A stretch of 64,000 nt of DNA from Datura wrightii (taxonomy: Eukaryota; Streptophyta; Magnoliopsida; Solanales; Solanaceae): NCBI GenBank assembly GCA_035772735.1, contig JASDFA010000019.1, positions 66,812,001-66,876,000 of the forward strand, in the 5' to 3' direction. The position numbers and the translations under genes are program-made. Positions 57,831 to 64,000 of this stretch are shown here, in pieces. The stretch's first letter is position 1. Each line of letters starts with the position of its first letter. The notes beneath the pieces are model-generated. The model was not told the DNA's origin. It did no database searches and saw only the letters and a program-made list of their open reading frames with translations.

Positions 57831-58960
57831 ATATGGAGCAATGAGAAAGGAGCTTCGACCAACTTCTTTTTCAGCTCCTCAAATGATTCTAAACACTCCT
57901 TGTAAAATTCAAACTTCACCTCTTTTTCTAACAACCGGCATAACGGTCTAGAAATTTTAGAGAAGTCTTGAATAAAGCGTATGTAAAACCTAGCATGTCC
58001 TAAGAAGCCGCGGACACCCTTAACTGATACTGGCGGTGGTAGCTTTTCAATCACCTCTATCTTTGCACGATCGACCTCCAAACTTCTGCATGACACCTTA
58101 TGGCCAAGGACAATACCCTCCTTGACTAAAAAGTGACACTTTTCCCAGTCGAGCACCAGGTTTGAGTCTTCACATCAGCAACACCCTGTCATGATTCTGC
58201 AAACACATGGCAAACGAGTTACTACAAATAGAAAAGTCATCCATAAATACCTGGACATAGTGTTCCACCATATCGTGGAATATCGCTATCATGCATCGCT
58301 GAAATGTGGCTGGTGCATTGCATAGACCAAAAGGCATTCGCCTGAAAGCATACGTCCCATAAGGACATGTAAACATGGTCTTCTCCTGATCTTCTGGTGC
58401 TATGGCTATTTGATTATAGTCAGAGTAACCATCCAGAAAGCAATAATATTCCTGCCCTGCCAGCCTGTCCAACATCTGATCAATAAATGGAATAGGATAA
58501 TGATCTTTCTGAGTGGCCTCATTGAGCTTCCTGTAATCCATGCAAATTCGCCTGCCAGTGACTGTGCGTGTGGGAATCAGCTCATTCTTCTCATTTGTAA
58601 CCACTGTCATTCCCCCTTTCTTGGGAATGCATTGAACTAGGCTAACCCATTCACTATCTGAGATGGGATATACCACTCCTGCATCCAGCCACTTGATCAC
58701 TTCCTTTCTGACTACATCTTTCATCACCGGATTCAATCTTCACTGATGTTGCACGGTTGGCTTGGATTCCTCTTCCATAAATATTCTGTGCATGCAGAAA
58801 GCTGGACTAATCCCCTTAATGTCCGACATCTACCATCCCATTCCTCTCATTCTCCTCTTAAGGACTACCAATGCATCCTTCACTTGTGCATCTGTCAGTT
58901 CTGCTGAAATGATGACTGATAATGTGTCATCTTCACCCACGAATACATACTGCAGATGTG
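57831..58960 (-). pseudogene. pol: Reverse transcriptase of G
   Basis: Reads DIKGISPAFCMH, VVRKEVIKWLDAGVVYPISD, CIPKKGGMTVV, ICMDYRKLN, FLDGYSDYNQI, MPFGLCNAPATFQRCM and the catalytic VFMDDFS, then, after a frameshift near 58160, CHFLVKEGIVLGHKVS and VRGFLGHARFYIRFI. All main RT motifs survive. It follows protease. Confidence 0.92.
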
Positions 58961-59167
58961 GAGGCAATTTTTTTAACTCCAATTTAGGTGCTTCCTGTTT
59001 GATGGCTTTGGGGATGGTTCCAAAGACCTCTGCAATGGTTCAAAATCTTGTTTCCTGAAAAACCATTTTGGTTCATTCAAAGTCTGCACCATCTCATATG
59101 TCGCACTATCCCCAAAATGATCACGTCCTACCAAGGCTCTCTCCAAGGGATCCTGTGAGTCAATAAT

Positions 59168-59912
59168 CTAAAGGGTCGACTCTTGATTCAAAACACTAAT
59201 TGCTGATAAATCTTCATATATGGCCGGTAGCTTCATGGCCTTGTAGACATCAAAGACCACTACTTTATCATGAGCTCTCATGGTTAGCTGCCCAACAGCT
59301 ACATCAATTAAGGCTCGCCTGGTTGCCAAAAAGGGACGTCCCAAAATAAATGGGACTTCTGCATCTGGCACAAAATCAAGAATTATAAAATCAACCAGAA
59401 AAATGAGGGAATCTACTTGCACTAGCACATCCTCCACAACAACATCAGGTCTGGCCAATGAACGGTCAGCTAGCTGCAAGATCACAGTAGTGGTTCTAGG
59501 ACTGCCCAGCCCCAACTTCTTGAATACTGATGTTGGCATCAAATTTATACTTTCTCCCAAATCACACAAACCACGAGCTCGAATAGACTGCCCAATTATA
59601 ATCTGAATAGTGAAGCTCCCCAGGATCTTTAAGCTTTGTCGGCAATCGATTTTGAATACGGGAGGTGCACTCCTCAGTAAGTGCAACTGTAGCATGCTCT
59701 ATCAGTCTGCTCTTGTTTGCTACAATGTCTTTGATGTACTTGGCATATTTTGGCGCTCCCTGCAACACATCAACTAAAGGAAGATTAATATGTACCTTCT
59801 TCAGCACTTCCGTGAACTTGTTGAAGTATGCTTCCTCCTTGTGCTTTTTCAATCTTTGAGGAAACGGGGGCAGTGGTCTTTCCATCTCTACTACCTTTTC
59901 ATTCCCCCTCAC
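59168..59912 (-). pseudogene. pol: Aspartic protease of G with gag-protease linker
   Basis: The linker reads RPLPPFPQRLKKHKEEAYFN and QGAPKYAKYIKDIVANK. Active site GLCDLGESINLMPTSVF (usual DLGASINLMP), then VPFILGRPFLATRRALIDV. A frameshift near 59600 joins the two parts. Same architecture as in B up to the protease end, where B instead goes to its own tail. Confidence 0.88.
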
Positions 59913-59929
59913 TTCATCGTTTCCTTCAT

Positions 59930-61470
59930 CCTTTTCTATTGCTCAAGATTTCTGAGGTGGCCTTTCGAGTTCCACCTCCCCTAGTTGCTTTCCAATCCAG
60001 GTAGTAATTACATTTACCTGCTTAGGATATGGTCTGTATCACTTGGTAATCCCCCCCTCGGTCTAGTATTTTGGGCTCCAGCTAACTGTCCCAACTGATA
60101 CTCCAATGCCTTTGTAGCTAACTGTTGATTTTTCATATCAGCTGTCAATTTTTCCTGATCAGCCTGCATCTGCGCCTAGTTAGCTATTATGGTTTTGAGC
60201 ATATCCTCAATATTGCTGGACTGGTGAGGTGCATTATTTCCTCTAAACTGTGACTGAAAATAGTGATGACCCCCTTGATTTCTGTGCACGCCCTGATTTG
60301 AACTCTGTCCCTGATGACTATTACTCCCCCATGAAAAATTCGGATGATTCCTCCAATTTGGGTTGTAACTGTTGCCATACTGCTGATTACTGCTCCTCTG
60401 GGCGTTTCCAATAATATTTACTGAATCTAGATTGGCACCACAACACTCAGCTGAGTGTTCACTACTTCCACAAACTTCACACCATACCTGACGAACTACA
60501 TTGATTGGGGCTTGTGCCTGGCTCAAGCTCATACTGCTGAAATGAGTGTAAATTTGATTTTGCAAAGTAGCTATCTGTGCAGCGATAGCTGTGAATCCAT
60601 CAACCTTAAAGACCCTTGCGGCTTTCTTTGCTCTCCTCTAGTTGTATCCGCATTCCATTCCGGATTACCTTGTGAAATACGGTTCAACAAGGTGTAAAGC
60701 TCTTCATAGGTCTTTTCCAATGCCTGCCTCCCGGCTGCTGAATCTAACAAAATCTTTGTATGCAGTTCCAAGCCCTCAATGAATATATGCACCAACACAT
60801 CATTAGACTGGTGATGGTGAGGACAATCTCTTAGCATTGACTTGAACCTCTCCCAAGCCTGATACAAATTCTAGCCCTCTCTCTGTTTGAAGCTTAGAAT
60901 CTGACTTCTAAGCCTTGTTGTCTTCCATGATGGAAAGAATCGTATCAAAAACTTCCTTGCTAGGTCATCCTAAGTAGTAATAGAATTTGGAGGTTCATCC
61001 TTCAACCATCTCTTGGCTTCCCCCAGAAGTGAGAACGGGAATAATGTACGCCTCACATAATCAGATGATACTCCAGCAGGTATATATGTGTCAGTTATCT
61101 CCAAGAAGTTTTGGAGATGCTGTTGTGGATCATCATGAGGGAGACCTATAAATTGCCCGCTGGTGTGCAATAGCTGCACCATATTCTTCTTAAGTTCAAA
61201 CCTCCCTCCTGGTTTCGGCCTACGGATGTTTGATGTTACATTGTTCGCATGTGGGATTGCCACCTCGCGGAACGGTCTTGGTGCCATCTCTTAGGGCACT
61301 AAAACTGCCCTTACAATTGGTGATTGATGTTGTTGCTCCAGAGTTGCTCTCCTTAATAACTGTAACTTATTTTCTAGAGCTTCCTTTTTCTGTAGATGAA
61401 ATTGTCTCTCCAGTTCTAACAACGGATCCACCAACTCCTTATCCCTCGCCAGCGTTCAGAAACAATTTAG
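59930..61470 (-). pseudogene. gag: Gag of G, frameshifted
   Basis: N-terminal text ARDKELVDPLLELERQ from about 61450, a stop, then MAPRPFREVAIPHANN at 61287. The core has LFPFSLLGEAKRWLKDEP, YQAWERFKSMLRDC and LLDSAAGRQALEKTYEEL, then a CCHC knuckle WCEVCGSSEHSAECC near 60480 and Asn/Gln-rich sequence to about 60180. Frameshifts near 60640 and stops near 60870 break it. Close homologue of B gag. Confidence 0.88.
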
Positions 61471-61560
61471 TACTTGCAAGAGAAAGGCTAAGATCAAGAT
61501 GTCAGCACTTGTATCAAACTTGTAAACTAACACTAAGAAAATTAAATAACCAATTGCAAG

Positions 61561-61578
61561 TCCCCGGCAACGGCACCA
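61561..61578 (-). other. Primer-binding site of G (tRNA-Asp type)
   Basis: Minus-strand TGGTGCCGTTGCCGGGGA, one base different from the plant tRNA-Asp complement. Confidence 0.9.
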
Positions 61579-62479
61579 AAAACTTGTTCAGTCCCAACAA
61601 CACGCAAGTGCACGTGGTCGTACAAGTAATAAAGTGGCTTTATTTCAAGCCAGGTATCAAACCCACAGGGACTGTAATGTGTCAGTAATTTTTCTTTAAG
61701 TGTTTAGTATACGCAATTTTATAAAAGTAGACAAACAGAACAAAAGGTGATTTTTCAAGAATATTAGTTAATGTAACTTTACATAAAAAGATTGTAAATT
61801 ATAATCTGAACAATAATATGAACAAGCTAAGGTTAAGGAAAAACATGCAGATATGTAATTTACTGAGTAAATTTCAGTCAACACTTCTCTTCGGTTGTTG
61901 GTCAGGAATTATTAACCAATGGATTGGGTCTTTCAAACTCCTCTCCAATTAAAGAATCATGAGACTTACATTACACATTTCTGTGATGCAAACACTTCAT
62001 ATTCTAGCAATACACAACAAATTCCATAGATGACAAAATATGACATTACAAATATATTTCGATTTTGGATGTGAATCTTCTCTTAATTTCTCAACCAAGA
62101 CAAGAATATATCCTACAAATTCACATCTATCCAATTAATCTTCCTTTCAAAATTAAAATTGGAATTCTAGGATTTACATTAACAATGGAAAAGCATTAAT
62201 GTAGTGAAAAATAGAATTAGTAGAACAACCATTGTAGAGAAGATAAAAACTGAAATAACATCAATTACATACTACTACAATCATCCTCAACCTCAGCCAA
62301 AGGTGAATTAGCCACTCATTTGATGATTAAACATCTTAAAACAAGTAGAAATCATACGAACAATTGAAATTCAAGAGAAAAAGGAAGAAAATTAACCAAA
62401 TAATTTCTTCAGCTCAACTGCCTGATACCCACGTTGTAGCTTGAAATGTTAGATATCTTAAAATAAAACCTAAGTGTGC

Positions 62480-62487
62480 TATTTATA
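62480..62487 (-). promoter_or_regulatory. TATA box in 5' LTR of G
   Basis: Minus-strand TATAAATA, directly downstream in element sense of the palindromic units at 62519-62770. Confidence 0.62.
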
Positions 62488-62518
62488 CAAGTGGGAAATT
62501 TCTCAGAATAAACTGGAA

Positions 62519-62770
62519 ACGTGGCACAGAGGGTATCGCGGAGCATCAGCTCCGTGCCACGGCCTCGCGGACCTTCACTGGAACTTAGGGTGCCGAATAA
62601 TTATCTTCAGCATGGCATGGAGGGTATCGCTGAGCCTCTGCTCTGTGCCACGGACGTAACGCACACCTTCACTGGAATCCAGGTGTGCAGCTAAGCCTTC
62701 CCACCGTGTCACTGAAGTGAATGCGGAGCATGAGCTCCGTGACACGGTGCCATTATGCACCTTCACTGGA
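62519..62770. repeat. Three tandem units of about 90 bp with palindromes in G LTR
   Basis: Each unit runs from GTGGCAC or GTGTCAC through GCGGAGCATCAGCTCCGTG to CACCTTCACTGGAA. Units start near 62519, 62611 and 62701. The palindromic core pairs CACGGAG with CTCCGTG-type arms. Confidence 0.78.
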
Positions 62771-63085
62771 AGTCCATCAAAATTTCACTCTAGGCAGAAT
62801 GGCTTCGCGATGGTGGCGTGACACGGCCCTGTCGTGGAGCATCAATTTTTTAGCATTTTCATGCCAACTTCCTAGTTTTGCTTCCGAGTCCATTCCTCCA
62901 CTTCACCAACTTGTAGATTAGTTTCCAATATTCATTCTAACTGCAAAAACAATAACTAATCATGTTCGTTAGTATAAATCCACATTTACATAAAAAACAC
63001 ATGAGAATGTACACATAAAAGTAGATAAAAAAGTCAAAATTAAGTAATAAAGTATCACTTGGGCATGCAATTATGACCAAGATCA

Positions 63086-64000
63086 ATGTTAGCGCAAATG
63101 ATGGCTACTCAGCGCCAGTCAATGCCACCTACAGCGGCAGAATCATTAGGTGGGCCTGGTAGATCGAGGGTCCGAGAATTCCTGGCACTAGGTCCCCTAC
63201 AATTTACCGGGATAGATCGAACAGAGGACCCTCAGGACTTCTTGGATAAGATGCAGAGGATTTTCTGGGTAATGCATGTTACATCTACAGAGTTGATCGA
63301 ATTGACGGTATTCGGAATGCGGGATACTGCTATGTTGTGGTATGAGAGTTGGGAAAGGTCTCGAGGGAGAGATGTTTCCCCTCCGACCTGGTCCAGCTTT
63401 TCAGTGGCCTTCCTGGACCATTATCTACCACGAGAGATCCGATAGGCCCGGATGGACTAGTTTTTACACCTAGAGCAGGGGGCGATGAGTGTTCGAGAAT
63501 ACGCCCTGCAGTTCGATTCTATGGCCCTCTATGCTCCGGCCTTTGTAGACGCCATGCCATCCAGAGTCCACCGGTTTATTATGGGGCTGAACCCAGAGTA
63601 TATTGAGGCCTGTATGATAGCTACTTTGCGGGAAGATATGGATATTGCTCAAGTGCAGGCTTTTGCTCAGACTATTGAGGGCCTTAGACAGCGGCAACAG
63701 GATAACAGATGAACCAGTAAGAAATAGCGCCACAGGGACATGTCAGATGAGTTACAGGGGGAGATTCGGAGAGGGTCTAGGCCATGGTTGTTAGATAGGA
63801 CACCTAGACCCCTGCCTCTATCAGAACAGCAGAAGGGTAGATTCAGTAGTCGAGGACAGTCAAAATCGGGCGAAAGTTCTCGAACAGTAGATTCACCCCA
63901 GCAGAGGAGGGCAGAGTAGAGCAGATATACACCACCACTTTGCCTTATTTGTAGCCGACGCCACTCTGGAGCTTGCAAATATGGCTTCACAGGATGTTAT
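63086..64000 (+). pseudogene. gag: Gag of F, main part, running off the window
   Basis: Resumes in frame after G with LAQMMATQRQ, AMLWYESWERSRG, FLDHYLP, then YALQFDSMALYAPAFVDAM and ATLREDMDIAQVQAF, ending inside the first zinc knuckle CLICSRRHSGACKYGF at the window edge. TAG stops fall after PREIR (63443-63445) and at nearby Gln positions, and TGA and TAG near 63710-63730. The frame is otherwise kept. Confidence 0.9.

Larger units (their letters stand above)
50330..63085 (-). mobile_element. G: Athila-like element with third ORF
   Basis: 12.76 kb with LTRs 50330-51833 and 61585-63085. Minus-strand order: tRNA-Asp primer site, gag, protease, RT, RNase H, integrase, hairpin block, LTR-like module, third ORF, 3' region, purine tract. 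RNase H to integrase is one frame broken only by stops. A third ORF after pol is typical of Athila elements. LTR copies differ by about 5% over 200 bases by eye. Confidence 0.93.
61585..63085 (-). repeat. 5' LTR of element G
   Basis: 1501 bp with TG/CA ends. Contains a polyadenylation-like AATAAA within the hairpin GGCTTGAAATAAAGCC (minus strand) close to the primer-site end, and three tandem palindromic units at 62519-62770. Confidence 0.92.
47604..64000 (+). mobile_element. F: Tekay/Del-like chromovirus, 5' part, interrupted by G
   Basis: Plus-strand 5' LTR (47604-49877), tRNA-Met primer site and gag. Gag is split at 50329/63086 by element G and continues to the window end inside the first zinc knuckle. 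Its expected left target copy is AGATC (47599-47603). It is closely related to A in gag and LTR ends but not identical. Confidence 0.92.

Noticed and set aside
61230..61688. 152-codon open frame on the plus strand
   Set aside because: Antisense to gag of G and crosses the primer site and LTR.
1..64000. CRISPR arrays, rRNA, tRNA genes or bacterial-type operons
   Set aside because: No regularly spaced unique spacers, no rRNA or tRNA folds. The tRNA-like text seen is limited to primer sites and LTR ends.

Overview
The window is plant repeat DNA, not a gene region. Everything recognisable is LTR-retrotransposon sequence of the Ty3/gypsy superfamily: chromodomain-bearing Tekay/Del-like chromoviruses (LTRs about 2.2-2.5 kb, initiator-Met tRNA primer site) and Athila-like elements (LTRs about 1.5-1.6 kb, tRNA-Asp primer site). 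There is also one tiny TRIM element, a possible MITE and about 7 kb of AT-rich intergenic DNA. Family content and LTR style suggest a eudicot, probably an asterid such as a Solanaceae species; that is inference, and no host gene, tRNA, rRNA or CRISPR array was seen. All protein-coding stretches are decayed.

Left block, 1-37566, is one nested stack. The outermost visible element is D (plus strand, pol fragments from 29652, 3' LTR 35317-37566). Into its pol went C1 (minus, 24160-29651). Into the integrase of C1 went an opposite-facing LTR, C2 (21721-24159). Into C2 went H (plus, Athila-like, gag-pol lost, starting before the window and ending at 21720). Into the tiny interior of H went A (minus, 1454-19231, duplication ATAAT). 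Into the reverse transcriptase of A went B (minus, Athila-like, gag-protease only, 6861-14383, duplication ACATA/ATATA). A separate solo LTR (32044-34501, TGATC/TGGTC) sits in the integrase of D.

Middle, 37567-44602, is AT-rich DNA without a supported gene. It holds a GGT/GAT-rich simple repeat, a possible small Stowaway-like MITE and a palindromic pair of TRIM elements (39847-40367) flanked by ACGTT/ATGTT.

Right block, 44603-64000, is a second stack. E (minus, 3' LTR and chromodomain tail) is interrupted by F (plus, 5' LTR 47604-49877, gag running off the window end). The gag of F is split by G (minus, 50330-63085), the most complete Athila-like element: gag, protease, RT, RNase H and integrase, then a third ORF in the position of Athila env-like/ORF-1 genes.

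The most interesting signals are shared by the Athila-like elements. A short hairpin with compensatory stem changes lies 40-50 nt after the last pol or gag-protease stop codon in G, B and H, and is kept even where RT-integrase (B) or all coding sequence (H) is gone. In G, an LTR-type promoter module is repeated inside the element upstream of the third ORF, which has no ATG near its open start. A broader theme is that most LTRs here carry arrays of short palindromes, several of them just upstream of a TATA box, and one palindrome motif is shared between Athila-like and Tekay-like families.
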